Of a stretch of 64,000 nt of DNA, positions 45,705 to 55,042 are shown one piece after another. Source of the DNA: Vibrio sp. LaRot3 (lineage in GTDB: Bacteria; Pseudomonadota; Gammaproteobacteria; Enterobacterales; Vibrionaceae); the NCBI RefSeq assembly GCF_027587025.1, contig NZ_JAPPTI010000009.1:62001-126000 (forward strand), read 5' to 3'. Numbering within the stretch: position 1 is the first letter of the stretch; each line of letters begins with the position of its first letter. Both the position numbers and the translations under genes were made by a program. The notes below the pieces were generated by a model that was not told the DNA's origin, ran no database searches, and saw nothing but the letters and a program-made list of their open reading frames with translations.

Positions 45705-46952
45705 TTAACTGACCTTTTCTAGCTTTCGCTCTTCGGATTCCTCCGCTTCAATTTTGAGCGATTCTTCGCTAGTAGATTCAGAGAATATTTCTGCTACTGC
45801 ACTGCGTTCGAGTTCACCTTGCAGGTTACCTTCGTCATCGACCACGGGCAGTGAATAATCACAAGACATAGTCTCAGTAAGGACTTCTTCGATCGCGGAG
45901 CTTGGTGATACGGCGGGGACTTCTTCGTAGATTTCGTCAAACAGGGCTTCGTGGTCACTCTCTTTGGCGGCATCTAATAAGCCTTCTTTGGTGACTAACC
46001 CTTGGTAGCCATCTTCAGTGACGTGGTAGCCGTAATCTTGCTTAGAGCGCTTCATTTGTTGTAGAGCGTCTTCAATTGTGAGCGCAGTAATACGCAGTGC
46101 AGGCGGCTGCATGACGGTCTCTACCGTTAAGGCTCGCGCGCGATTGACGTCTTTTACAAACGCTTCTACATAATCATCGGCTGGGTTGAGTAAGATCTCA
46201 TCAGGCGTACCTTGCTGCACCAATGCGCCATCTTTTAAGATAGCGATTCGATCGCCCAGTCGCAGTGCTTCATCCAAATCATGAGTAATGAAGATGATGG
46301 TTTTGTGTAGCGTTTCTTGCAGCTCGATAAGTTGATCTTGCATCTCGCTGCGGATCAATGGGTCAAGCGCAGAGAAGGCTTCATCCATGAGCAGTATTTC
46401 TGCATCGGTTGCGAGTGCACGAGCCAAACCAACCCGCTGTTGTTGGCCGCCAGAGAGCTGGCTTGGGTACTGCTTCTCGTAGCCTTTTAGCCCCACGGTA
46501 TTGAGCCATTCGGTTGCTTTGGCGTTACGCTGATCTTTTTCAATCCCCTGTATTTCGAGGCCGTAGGCAACGTTATCTAATACCGTTCGGTGAGGTAGCA
46601 GGCCGAAGCGTTGAAAGACCATCGACATCTTATAACGACGAAACTGCTCTAACTCGGTGTTAGACAGCTGCATCACATCAATGCCTTCTACCATGATCTT
46701 GCCTTCAGTAGGGTCTATAAGACGGTTGAAGTGACGGATCATGGTCGATTTACCAGAGCCAGATAGGCCCATGATCACAAAGATCTCACCCTGCTTGATG
46801 CTTAGGTTGATGTCTTTTAAGCCAACGGTGTGTCCGGTTTCCTCTAAGACTTGTTCTTTGCTTGCGCCTTGTTTGACTTGATCCATCACTGAGTGCGGAG
46901 CAGGGCCAAACACCTTATATAAGCCACTAATCTCAATTAAGGTATCAGTCAT
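45705..46952 (-). CDS. proV: Glycine betaine/proline ABC transporter ATPase
   Basis: A 415-residue ABC ATPase: Walker A GLSGSGKST, signature LSGGQQQRVGLARA, Walker B ILLMDEAFSALDP, followed by two C-terminal CBS-type repeats (about 280-400, starting VMQPPALRITALTIEDALQQMK), which sense ionic strength in OpuA-like systems, and an acidic tail. ATG 46952 follows GGAGGGCTC and overlaps the proW end by 8 bp. Third gene of a proX-proW-proV operon importing compatible solutes under osmotic stress. Confidence 0.92.
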   Translation of the reverse strand: MTDTLIEISGLYKVFGPAPHSVMDQVKQGASKEQVLEETGHTVGLKDINLSIKQGEIFVIMGLSGSGKSTMIRHFNRLIDPTEGKIMVEGIDVMQLSNTELEQFRRYKMSMVFQRFGLLPHRTVLDNVAYGLEIQGIEKDQRNAKATEWLNTVGLKGYEKQYPSQLSGGQQQRVGLARALATDAEILLMDEAFSALDPLIRSEMQDQLIELQETLHKTIIFITHDLDEALRLGDRIAILKDGALVQQGTPDEILLNPADDYVEAFVKDVNRARALTVETVMQPPALRITALTIEDALQQMKRSKQDYGYHVTEDGYQGLVTKEGLLDAAKESDHEALFDEIYEEVPAVSPSSAIEEVLTETMSCDYSLPVVDDEGNLQGELERSAVAEIFSESTSEESLKIEAEESEERKLEKVS

Positions 46953-47844
46953 GCTTGAGCCCTCCAAGGTGCGCTTGAGTGCGCTTTGCATACGCTTGTG
47001 AAGCGCGGTCGAATAGAATCGCTAGAGCCACAATAGCAAAGCCATTAAGAAGACCTAAGGTAAAGTATTGGTTAGTGATGGATTTCAGTACTGGCTGGCC
47101 TAAGCCTTTTACGCCAATCATCGATGCAATCACCACCATAGACAGAGCCATCATAATGGTTTGGTTGATACCTGCCATGATGGTTGGCATGGCGAGTGGT
47201 AGCTGAACGCCGAATAACCTTTGTTTGTTGCTCGCCCCAAACGCAGTGGCAGCTTCCAACACCTCTTTGTCCACTAATCGAATACCAAGGTTGGTTAAGC
47301 GGATAACCGGAGGGATGGCATAAATGACAACGGCAATCAGTCCTGGAATTTTACCAATACCTAATAGCATCACGACTGGGATAAGGTAAACAAACGCAGG
47401 CATGGTTTGCATGACATCAAGCAACGGAGTAACGATCGATTGCACTCGGTTTGAGCGCGCCATAGCAATACCAATTGGAATACCGAGAAGAATTGAGAGC
47501 AAGGTACATACGGTGATGATGCTTAATGTACGCATGGTGTCTTCCCACATGCCAAAGTAGCCGATCAGCAGCATTGAAACCACACAGCCTACAGTGAGCT
47601 TCCATGAACGGCTTGCGACGTAAACCAATCCAGTACAGACGGCTAACACGATGAACCATGGCGTGGAGATGAGCAGTTTTTCAAACCAAACGAGGAATGA
47701 TAGGAGTGGGTCGAATATGGATTCAATTAGCTCGCCATATTCACGAGAGAAATTACGGTATGCTCCGTCGAGCGTTTTCCTTATGGCTCGTAAATCAGCG
47801 CGATCCATTTCTGGGAATTCGCTAAGCCAACTTAAGTCAGACAT
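46945..47844 (-). CDS. proW: Glycine betaine/proline ABC transporter permease
   Basis: A 299-residue permease with about seven helices. The binding-protein-dependent transport signature is in FGASNKQRLFGVQLPLAMPTIMAGINQT. An N-terminal cytoplasmic stretch (SDLSWLSEFPEMDRADLRAI) precedes the helices, as in other ProW proteins. ATG 47844 has AAGGAAG before it; the longer frame is rejected. Second gene of the operon, overlapping proV. Confidence 0.92.
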   Translation of the reverse strand: MSDLSWLSEFPEMDRADLRAIRKTLDGAYRNFSREYGELIESIFDPLLSFLVWFEKLLISTPWFIVLAVCTGLVYVASRSWKLTVGCVVSMLLIGYFGMWEDTMRTLSIITVCTLLSILLGIPIGIAMARSNRVQSIVTPLLDVMQTMPAFVYLIPVVMLLGIGKIPGLIAVVIYAIPPVIRLTNLGIRLVDKEVLEAATAFGASNKQRLFGVQLPLAMPTIMAGINQTIMMALSMVVIASMIGVKGLGQPVLKSITNQYFTLGLLNGFAIVALAILFDRASQAYAKRTQAHLGGLKHD

Positions 47845-47976
47845 TATTACTTCCTTATCAATGCCAGAGCTGATGTGACGCTCTGACTTACAACTTTGAC
47901 GATTGAGTTGTTTGTCCTGAGTAGAGGTGCGCACTACTACTCATAACAGTGTAGCAGCGCGCAATAAAAGAGGTGA

Positions 47977-48966
47977 TTACAAGGCCTTAGTTACTTTGTC
48001 AGCAACATCTTGAGGAACCCACTGTTGCCAAATTTTCGGATAAGTTTCTAGGAAGTAGAGCATAGCTTCTTCACCATCGGCTTGGTTGTCTTCCATCCAT
48101 GCCAGTAGTTGGTTCATGTCAGCGTTGGTGAAACCGCGTTTGGTGAAGTATTGGTATGCTTCTGGTGCGCGGCTGGCAAATTGCTCGGTAGTAATGGTAT
48201 GCACTGGAGATGGCGGGTACATAGTCGCTTTTGGCGATGCACACTCGGCTTGAGTGGTACAGTTAATGAACTCTTGCTCATCAATGCCGCTGCCAAAATC
48301 AACTTTGACCATGTCGTATTTACCGAGTACCGCTGTTGGTGCCCAGTAGTAGCCAAACCATGCTTCTTCGCGCTCGTAAGCCTTGGCGATAGAGCCAGAA
48401 AGGCCGGCGCTCGAACCTGGGTCAACCACAGTAAAACCAGATTCATCTAGTTTCATTGCTTTGAATAGGTTACCTGCGCTGATTTGACAGTTCCAGCCGG
48501 CAGGGCAAGAGTAGAAGGCTGATTGGTCTGGATCTTCCGGATGGCTGAATAGCTTAGCGTGTTTCTTGACACCCTCAATGGTTGCCAGCTCTGGGTATTT
48601 AGTCACAAGGTATTTTGGCACCCAAAATCCTTCTTCACCGCCATCGACAAGAACTTTACCTGCATAGCGCAGGCGTTTTTCTTCAACCCCTTTATCTAGT
48701 GCGTCTTTTAGGCTATTGCTCCAAAGTTCAGGTGCGATGTCAGGTTGCCCTTTTTCAATCATCGACGTACCGGTTGGCATGGTATCGCCGGGTATTAATT
48801 CAGCTTCACAGCCGTAGCCGTGTTCGAGAATAAATTGGTCAACGTGCGCAATTAGGCTTGCAGAATTCCAGTTCATGTCTGCAATGGTGACTTCACCACA
48901 TTCATTTGCAGAGGCGTGAGTTGCGGTTGCACCAAGCAGTAAAAGCGCTGCTGTTTTGAGTTTCAT
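47977..48966 (-). CDS. proX: Glycine betaine/proline-binding periplasmic protein
   Basis: A 329-residue solute-binding protein with a cleavable signal peptide (MKLKTAALLLLGATATHASA) and the ProX/OpuAC fold (VTIADMNWNSASLIAHVDQFILEHGYGCEAEL start; EEAWFGYYWAPTAVLGKYDMV with the aromatic ligand-box residues). AAGGGAAATC precedes the ATG. First gene of the operon; the proX-proW gap is 132 bp. Order X-W-V differs from E. coli proVWX and fits the second ProU system known in vibrios. Confidence 0.92.
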   Translation of the reverse strand: MKLKTAALLLLGATATHASANECGEVTIADMNWNSASLIAHVDQFILEHGYGCEAELIPGDTMPTGTSMIEKGQPDIAPELWSNSLKDALDKGVEEKRLRYAGKVLVDGGEEGFWVPKYLVTKYPELATIEGVKKHAKLFSHPEDPDQSAFYSCPAGWNCQISAGNLFKAMKLDESGFTVVDPGSSAGLSGSIAKAYEREEAWFGYYWAPTAVLGKYDMVKVDFGSGIDEQEFINCTTQAECASPKATMYPPSPVHTITTEQFASRAPEAYQYFTKRGFTNADMNQLLAWMEDNQADGEEAMLYFLETYPKIWQQWVPQDVADKVTKAL

Positions 48967-49179
48967 CTCGATTTCCCTTTCTAATGAATACCTTATAAGG
49001 GTAGCGAAACAATATTTAGAGTTCAAATGAATGGGGTGGGGTTATATCCAACATAATTACCATGTTAGAGCATGAAATTATGGGTATGTTCGGTAAATAG
49101 CAGATTGTATTAGGTTTTAGAGATTAGGTAGTGAGTTTGCGGAAGTACAAAATCCTTTGTGCTCTAAGTTTATTGTTGC

Positions 49180-49211
49180 GCAATAAGAGGTGTTTGCGCC
49201 CCTCTTATTGC
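49180..49211. other. Long perfect hairpin between the sgrR-like gene and proX
   Basis: 11-bp perfect stem gcaataagagg/cctcttattgc with a 10-nt loop, 36 bp past the SgrR-like stop on its own strand. There is no T run on either side, so it may be an mRNA 3'-end structure or a protein-binding palindrome rather than a standard terminator. Confidence 0.6.
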
Positions 49212-49247
49212 GACTATGCTTATGCTGGCTGATTTATGATTCTCGAG

Positions 49248-51014
49248 TTAGTCTGCTGACCATACGTTGCGAATGTCCGGCCATCCCCAATTGGTGAGAG
49301 CGACGTCTTTCAACACCCCATGGAAACGTAGTGTTTGACGATGATGGAACAAAGGCAGTAGCCAAAACTGGTTAATCAATGCAGAGGCAATGGGTTCAAG
49401 GGCGGTGAGATATTGATCGAGCGGCGTATTCCGACGCAAGGTGCGCAGCGCTTGGCTCAGCCACTGTTCTGCCTCTGCACCAATCGCGCCATGAAGAATC
49501 GCGTTATTGTACAGTGAGTTAAAGGCCGAGGCGTGGCGGTTGTCATCAAGGTTGATGTTAGTGATCACCAAGGTTTCTTTAAGCTGATGATTGCGGGAGA
49601 GAGCATTTAATTCCCGAAATGCGTAACTGTTTATCGTCACGTGAATGCCGAATTCTTCGAGTTGCTTTTTCACCGCATTGGCGCAGTTTTTTAGTGCCGC
49701 GTAATCATACACAGCGATTGAGATTTCGTTCGGTAATGTGGTCGGCTCGCCGGCAGGTCTTATTACTGAGTGCCACATAGGAAGTACGTTGTAAGCGTGT
49801 TCGCTGCCGAAGCTATTGCCTTCTTGCAACAATTGCTGGTGTACGCTTTCTGGCGTGACTAGGTATGAGAAGTAACGTTTTTGCTGTTCAGTCAGTGGGG
49901 ACTCACTTCTTTGGTTGAATAGAATAAACATACAACCATCTTCAATTCGCGTCTGCTGGACATCCTGTTCTTCTTGGCCGCTTTCTTGCCCAGTCAGATA
50001 GTAATTACACGATCTTTCCCCTTTGTGTTCCGGGTGGTTGGTTGCTATCTGATTGGTATCGATCTGCTTGTTTCTAAGCTCGTTCTCATCCAGCTGCCAG
50101 ATCGTTACTAAGTCAGTCAGAGCACGACAAGCGTAGTAGTGTTCAAAAGCACGTAAGCCAAGCTTAGTGTTTGAGTGTTCACTCACTTCAAATACACCAC
50201 TACCAATCACTGCTCCTTGGTAATTGTCTTGCAGCTGTTGCAGAGGTTGAATGGAGTATTTAATGCCAGACAGTAGACCACCGAAGCCGAAGTCTGGCTC
50301 AGACAGGTGAAAAACGACTTTATTCGCCATCGGTGCTTCTGCTTTGGCTAGATGACCTATTTCTCTCTGATAGTTTGGGAGTTGAGCGAGACGATTAAAC
50401 AGATCGGCAACGCTATTGGCATCAATCGCAGAGCCATCATGAAAAGTAATTCCCGGGCGCAAATAGAACGTCCATTCTGTCGCTTGCTCATTGTGATGCC
50501 AATGGTGAGCAAGCTGAGCCTCTAATTGACCATGCCAATCGCTGCTTACTAAGCAACAATACACTTGGCGAATCAGGTAGCGTTCACTGGAGCGATGTAA
50601 TTGGTGAGGGACTAAACGTTGAAACGGTCGCTTATAGGTGAGCTGAATATGCAGTCGACCTTCACGCATTGACGCACCCGAAGTCGATTGAAGCAATTGA
50701 CCGAAAATTCGCTGATCGTTATCGAGGATTGAAAGGGCTTTCTCGTATTTGCCTTGTTGAATGCGTTCTGTCGCCAATTGTGCTTTTAATTCGGACAGCT
50801 CTAGATTGAGGATCAGAGTTGAACGTTGGTTTCGGCCTACTTTGGGTTGCCATTGCAGCCAACCGAGATTTTTCATATCACCAAGTAAATTTCGAGCGTG
50901 GCGAGCACTGGTAAACAGTAGATCAGCCACATCGGATAGGGCAGTCTTTACATCGTGCCTGACTCCAAGTGGAGCTAAGCGGGCGTAGTAGCGTAACAGA
51001 TTGAGATCAGACAT
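49248..51014 (-). CDS. SgrR-family transcriptional regulator
   Basis: A 588-residue regulator with an N-terminal winged helix (about 1-110: MSDLNLLRYYARLAPLGVRHDVKTALSDVADLLFTSARHARN-type) and a large solute-binding domain of the oligopeptide-binding (SBP_bac_5) fold. This is the SgrR architecture; E. coli SgrR responds to glucose-phosphate stress and activates the sRNA SgrS. AGGGGAATAA before the ATG marks the start. No sgrS-sgrT-like gene can be recognised next to it, so calling the target SgrS would be inference. Confidence 0.85.
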   Translation of the reverse strand: MSDLNLLRYYARLAPLGVRHDVKTALSDVADLLFTSARHARNLLGDMKNLGWLQWQPKVGRNQRSTLILNLELSELKAQLATERIQQGKYEKALSILDNDQRIFGQLLQSTSGASMREGRLHIQLTYKRPFQRLVPHQLHRSSERYLIRQVYCCLVSSDWHGQLEAQLAHHWHHNEQATEWTFYLRPGITFHDGSAIDANSVADLFNRLAQLPNYQREIGHLAKAEAPMANKVVFHLSEPDFGFGGLLSGIKYSIQPLQQLQDNYQGAVIGSGVFEVSEHSNTKLGLRAFEHYYACRALTDLVTIWQLDENELRNKQIDTNQIATNHPEHKGERSCNYYLTGQESGQEEQDVQQTRIEDGCMFILFNQRSESPLTEQQKRYFSYLVTPESVHQQLLQEGNSFGSEHAYNVLPMWHSVIRPAGEPTTLPNEISIAVYDYAALKNCANAVKKQLEEFGIHVTINSYAFRELNALSRNHQLKETLVITNINLDDNRHASAFNSLYNNAILHGAIGAEAEQWLSQALRTLRRNTPLDQYLTALEPIASALINQFWLLPLFHHRQTLRFHGVLKDVALTNWGWPDIRNVWSAD

Positions 51015-51375
51015 TTATTCCCCTTGTATCCGTGAAACTAAGCAGTTTATGCAAAGTAGATTTCCGCATTTTAACTTATTGTGACTGTAAAACGCTTAAT
51101 TTCAATCAAATAAGTGGAATTAGGGAACGATAAAAATCTAATTGTTCAGTTTTTGTTTCCTTTCATGTCAAGCAGAATAGATCATAGAGAAAACATCCAA
51201 AGCGGCAGTAGATAGCACCCTGCTCCTGTCACCCCCGGAATTAAGCCGCTGTTTACTGCTGCTCTGCGTGTTTTCTTCACCGAATGCTTCCAAGGTGACA
51301 TTCACCACCTTGGAAGGGTTTGAATAACGAAGTTTGAGCAATGAATTCGAATATCGTTGTGACTACTTGTGCTGT
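51015..51375. other. 361-bp gap upstream of the SgrR-like gene, with a hairpin and possible small RNA
   Basis: Contains the sgrR-like promoter, a GC-richer segment about 51200-51270 with gcggcagta / tactgctgc self-complementarity, and a perfect 10-bp hairpin ttccaaggtg/caccttggaa at 51288-51315. An E. coli-like divergent sgrS would sit here, but the hairpin lacks a T run and no ptsG-pairing element could be identified by eye. Confidence 0.35.
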
Positions 51376-51897
51376 TTACAGCGTTTCAATCACGTTCAAT
51401 AGTTGGCTATTGAACTCTTCATTTGTCACTTTTTGCTCTGCCATATCGAAGTTATCGAAAAAGCTTGGTAGTGAAATGCTGCCTTTTACATCTGCTGCAA
51501 AGTATGGTGCTGAGCCTGATGCCGCTGCCAATACGCTGCTTGCGCCGCCGGGGCCAGGAGACGTCGCTAGCATAATCACCGGCTTGTTTTGGAATACCTG
51601 CATGTTGATGCGCGATGTCCAGTCAAAGACGTTTTTATATGCGGCTGTATAAGAGCCGTTATGTTCAGCAAAAGAGATGATCACCAAATCGGCGTCACCA
51701 ATGGCTTTGTAGAATGCTTGAGCCTGCTCTGGTTGGCCTAGTTGCTTTTCGCGTTCATCGCTAAAAATCGGCATTTCTAGGCTATCAATATCCAACATTG
51801 TGATGTCAGCATTAGGTACTTGTTTCGCTGCGTATTGAGCAAGTTGCTGGTTGATAGATTGTTTGTTATTGCTGGCTCCAAAAGCGAGTACTTTCAT
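51376..51897 (-). CDS. NADPH-dependent FMN reductase family protein
   Basis: A 173-residue flavodoxin-fold reductase. FGASNNKQSINQQLAQ is the FMN phosphate loop, FAEHNGSYTAAYKNVFDWTSR the isoalloxazine-contact helix, and MLATSPGPGGASSVL the third loop. It should reduce quinones, chromate or azo dyes using NADPH. It is transcribed divergently from a LysR regulator 124 bp away, a classic pairing. Confidence 0.9.
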   Translation of the reverse strand: MKVLAFGASNNKQSINQQLAQYAAKQVPNADITMLDIDSLEMPIFSDEREKQLGQPEQAQAFYKAIGDADLVIISFAEHNGSYTAAYKNVFDWTSRINMQVFQNKPVIMLATSPGPGGASSVLAAASGSAPYFAADVKGSISLPSFFDNFDMAEQKVTNEEFNSQLLNVIETL

Positions 51898-52021
51898 GGT
51901 TTATTCCTCAAATTCGTTTTTCATATCAGTGGATAGGTATAGATTACTTTGATTCTATATATTGATTAATAGCCTGAGTGTGCAATGATTATTTCCATAT
52001 GACTCTTAATAGGGCTAATCA

Positions 52022-52924
52022 ATGAGTGAGATGAATTTGTTGGATGGAATGGTGATCTTTGCCACGGTGGTGGACGAAGGGAGTTTTACCAATGCCGCGA
52101 ATAGTACTGGTCATTCTACTTCTTACATCAGTAAGGAGATTTCTAAACTGGAGGAACGCTTGGGGGTGCGATTACTTCACCGTACAACGCGCACGCTCAG
52201 TTTGACGCCTGAGGGTGAGCACTACTTTCGCCATTGTAAGCAAATTGTCGAGAGCGCTCAGGATCTAGAAGATGCGATCAATGGTAAGCAAAGTGAGCCG
52301 AAAGGTTTATTGCGAATCAGTTGTCCGGCTGGCTTTGGTGCTGTGCAGCTAAGTCCCATTCTCGCGAAATATATGGACAAATACCCAAAAGTGAAATTGG
52401 AAGTCAATGCTAGCGATCATAAGGTTGATTTGATCGGGGAAGGTTACGATGTGGTATTGCGCTCATCACATAAAGCCCAAGATTCCACGCTGATTAGCCG
52501 CCGTGTTCAACGCTCTTGTACTCGAACGGTTGCCTCGCCAGAGTATGTGGCAAAGCACGGTTTGCCAAAGCATCCCAGTGAGTTAACCAATCACCGCACT
52601 ATGAGTTACTCCAATCATAAGCAGCCTTTTGTTTGGGATTATGTTGGTAAGCAAGGTGAGCCGATAAAGGTCGATTTGGACAGCGTAATTCTAACCAACA
52701 GCCCTGAAGTGGAGTTGAGTTTGTGCTTGCTGGGTAAGGGTATCTGTCGATTACCTGATGGTCATGTTCGAGAGGGGTTAGCGTCTGGTGAGTTGATCGA
52801 ATTGTTCGCTGATTATCCCCGCCATGATATTGAGCTGTGTTTGGTTTATCCAAGTCGTAAACATATGTCAGCTAAGGTTAGAACCTTCATTGATTTTGTC
52901 GTGGAAGAGCTCGGCCAACATTAA
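52022..52924 (+). CDS. LysR-family transcriptional regulator
   Basis: A 300-residue LysR protein: HTH at about 9-65 (MVIFATVVDEGSFTNAANST, then KEISKLEERLGVRLLHRTTR) and a C-terminal effector domain. The sequence resembles the large proteobacterial subgroup that includes AaeR- and DsdC-unrelated quinone-responsive regulators. Divergent from the FMN reductase gene, which it presumably controls in response to quinone or electrophile stress. Confidence 0.88.
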   Translation: MSEMNLLDGMVIFATVVDEGSFTNAANSTGHSTSYISKEISKLEERLGVRLLHRTTRTLSLTPEGEHYFRHCKQIVESAQDLEDAINGKQSEPKGLLRISCPAGFGAVQLSPILAKYMDKYPKVKLEVNASDHKVDLIGEGYDVVLRSSHKAQDSTLISRRVQRSCTRTVASPEYVAKHGLPKHPSELTNHRTMSYSNHKQPFVWDYVGKQGEPIKVDLDSVILTNSPEVELSLCLLGKGICRLPDGHVREGLASGELIELFADYPRHDIELCLVYPSRKHMSAKVRTFIDFVVEELGQH

Positions 52925-53033
52925 GTTTTGCTTAATCTTTTATTGGATGAGTAACGGATCACATCATTGATTGCTTGTTAGGGAAGCTTACTTGTTAAAG
53001 TCATCAATACAGTAAGTGAGTTAAAGGCATAGC

Positions 53034-53477
53034 ATGAAAAAGGGAATGTTGGTTGCTACAACCGTTGGGTTTGTAGTGTTTGTTGGTGTTGGCAGTAAGT
53101 TGCAGTGGTTTGGTTCAAGTAATGCTGAATCGTTTCCAAAATTACCTGCGGAGCCGGGTTTTGTTGTTTCTCCTGAATTCGATGGCGAATGGGCGGGAAA
53201 ACGTGTCGATGTTACTAATAACAACCTATGCGAGAAAACCACCATTACAGGGAAAGTGGTCGATGGATTTGCAACGTTCACTCTAACTTACAATGGTACT
53301 CCACTAAGAGGCTGGATAGACGAAGCGGGGAGCCTGCGTTTGTATGCGAACAATCGAATGTGGGATTACCGATTTACCGCCACAGCCAGTGGCAATAGGA
53401 TTCAAGGTGAGTGGTTCTTAACCAATGGACCATGCAAAGGCTCTTGGCATGTGGATAGAGTGGCTAGCGTAAGTTAA
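53034..53477 (+). CDS. Exported or membrane-anchored small protein
   Basis: A 147-residue protein with an N-terminal hydrophobic signal/anchor (about residues 5-22) followed by a beta-rich domain (EFDGEWAGKRVDVTNNNLCEKTTITGKV, ATFTLTYNGTPLRGW and IQGEWFLTNGPCKGSW). Two cysteines could form a disulfide in the periplasm. The repeated G-x-W strand pattern recalls small lipocalin-like proteins, but I do not recognise a named family. Start ATG 53034 follows a GTTAAAGGC stretch. Confidence 0.7.
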   Translation: MKKGMLVATTVGFVVFVGVGSKLQWFGSSNAESFPKLPAEPGFVVSPEFDGEWAGKRVDVTNNNLCEKTTITGKVVDGFATFTLTYNGTPLRGWIDEAGSLRLYANNRMWDYRFTATASGNRIQGEWFLTNGPCKGSWHVDRVASVS

Positions 53478-53523
53478 ATCTATATATACTTAGGTATCGT
53501 ATGTTTGGATAAGTGGCATTGAG

Positions 53524-54960
53524 ATGGAAAAAGTGGTCGATCTAAATCTCTGGAATAAAGCGCACGTTAAATCAGCTGAGGATCTTAAGCAGCTGTTTGA
53601 ACAAAAGGTAAAGCAGTTTCAATCTGAACCGAATGCCAAGATAGAATTACGCTTGGAACGGTTAGAGTTATTAAAGCAAGCGATCCTACAATATAAAACA
53701 GAGCTCGTTGATGCGTTAGGGCAGGATTATGGCTTTCGCAATGCATTTGAGAGCTTAATGTGCGATATCGTTCCGTCTATCGACCATATTAACTTTACTC
53801 AAAAGCACCTTAAAAAGTGGGCAAAGCCGAGTAAGCGAAAATCAGGCTTACTGCTATCTCCTTCCAAAGTAAAAGTGATCTACCAGCCATTAGGAGTGGT
53901 TGGGGTTATTGTCCCATGGAACTTCCCTGTCTTTTTGAGTTTAGGCCCTATTGTGACTGCATTAGCGGCGGGTAACCAAGTTATGGTTAAACTCAGTGAA
54001 TACACTCCACATACCAATCAAGTATTGGCGGAAATCTTTAGCTGTTTAGAAAGCTATATCACGGTCGTTGAAGGGGAGGTTGAGATTGCTCAGCACTTTT
54101 CTGAGCTGCCATTTGATCATCTTCTATTTACCGGCTCAACGCAGGTTGGCGTCAAAGTGGCGCAAGCAGCGGCAACAAACTTAACGCCAGTTACGTTAGA
54201 GCTAGGGGGCAAGTCGCCGGTCATTATTGCTGATGACGCGGACTTTAATCATGCTGTTGATGCGATTTTATTTGGTAAGAGTAGTAATGCCGGGCAAATT
54301 TGCGTCGCGCCAGATTACGTGCTGCTGCCTAAAGGGCGAGAGGTGGAATTTGTTCAGCGTTATCTCAGCCGTTTTCGTAAAGCCTATCTGAAAAAAGGAC
54401 ACGCGGAATCGGTGACCCATATCATCAATCAAGCTCAGTATGATCGACTGCAAGGTTATTTAGACAATGCCAAGCAACTTGGGGCGTCGATTTATACCAT
54501 TGATGATGTCTCTACCGCTGAGCAGCAGATGCTGCCTCATCTGCTTACTCAGGTAACGGATGAGATGGCTGCGATGCAAAATGAAATCTTTGGTCCAATT
54601 TTACCGATTATTGGCTATCAAACCATGCAGGAAGCGTTGGAGTATGTCTCTAGTAGACCACGCCCGTTAGCTTTGTATTTGATGAGTAAGGATAAGAAAC
54701 TGCAACAGCGAGTGCTAGAGGTAACGCATAGTGGAGGTGTTTGTTTTAACGATACCCTGTTTCACGTTACTGCTCATGACGCGCCGTTTGGAGGCATAGG
54801 GAATTCAGGCATGGGTCACTACCATGGTCAAGAGGGTTTCGCGACGTTTTCTAAGGCGAAGACGGTATTATCAAGCCCAACGTGGCTGCCTAGATCTTGG
54901 TGGCTGGCGAAACAAGCGAAGTGGCTAAAACTCGCGATGTCGCGTTTGTTTCTTCGCTAA
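53524..54960 (+). CDS. calB: Coniferyl aldehyde dehydrogenase family protein
   Basis: A 478-residue NAD(P)-dependent aldehyde dehydrogenase of the coniferyl-aldehyde/fatty-aldehyde branch. VPWNFPVFLSLGPIVTALAAGN is the cofactor site, VTLELGGKSP carries the catalytic Glu, and GQICVAPDYVLL the catalytic Cys. The hydrophobic, basic C-terminus (WWLAKQAKWLKLAMSRLFLR) may associate with membrane. In vibrios such enzymes probably oxidise lipid-derived aldehydes; the gene name reflects family similarity, not proof of substrate. Closed by a shared terminator. Confidence 0.85.
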   Translation: MEKVVDLNLWNKAHVKSAEDLKQLFEQKVKQFQSEPNAKIELRLERLELLKQAILQYKTELVDALGQDYGFRNAFESLMCDIVPSIDHINFTQKHLKKWAKPSKRKSGLLLSPSKVKVIYQPLGVVGVIVPWNFPVFLSLGPIVTALAAGNQVMVKLSEYTPHTNQVLAEIFSCLESYITVVEGEVEIAQHFSELPFDHLLFTGSTQVGVKVAQAAATNLTPVTLELGGKSPVIIADDADFNHAVDAILFGKSSNAGQICVAPDYVLLPKGREVEFVQRYLSRFRKAYLKKGHAESVTHIINQAQYDRLQGYLDNAKQLGASIYTIDDVSTAEQQMLPHLLTQVTDEMAAMQNEIFGPILPIIGYQTMQEALEYVSSRPRPLALYLMSKDKKLQQRVLEVTHSGGVCFNDTLFHVTAHDAPFGGIGNSGMGHYHGQEGFATFSKAKTVLSSPTWLPRSWWLAKQAKWLKLAMSRLFLR

Positions 54961-54982
54961 TTTTACATTGTAAATCTACAAA

Positions 54983-55009
54983 AAAGCTCGACCTTCATGG
55001 TCGAGCTTT
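54983..55009. terminator. Bidirectional terminator between the aldehyde dehydrogenase gene and secF
   Basis: Perfect 11-bp stem aaagctcgacc/ggtcgagcttt with a 5-nt loop between convergent genes. Confidence 0.88.
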
Positions 55010-55042
55010 GCTTTATGCACTTTTACTTATTAAGAGACGTTT

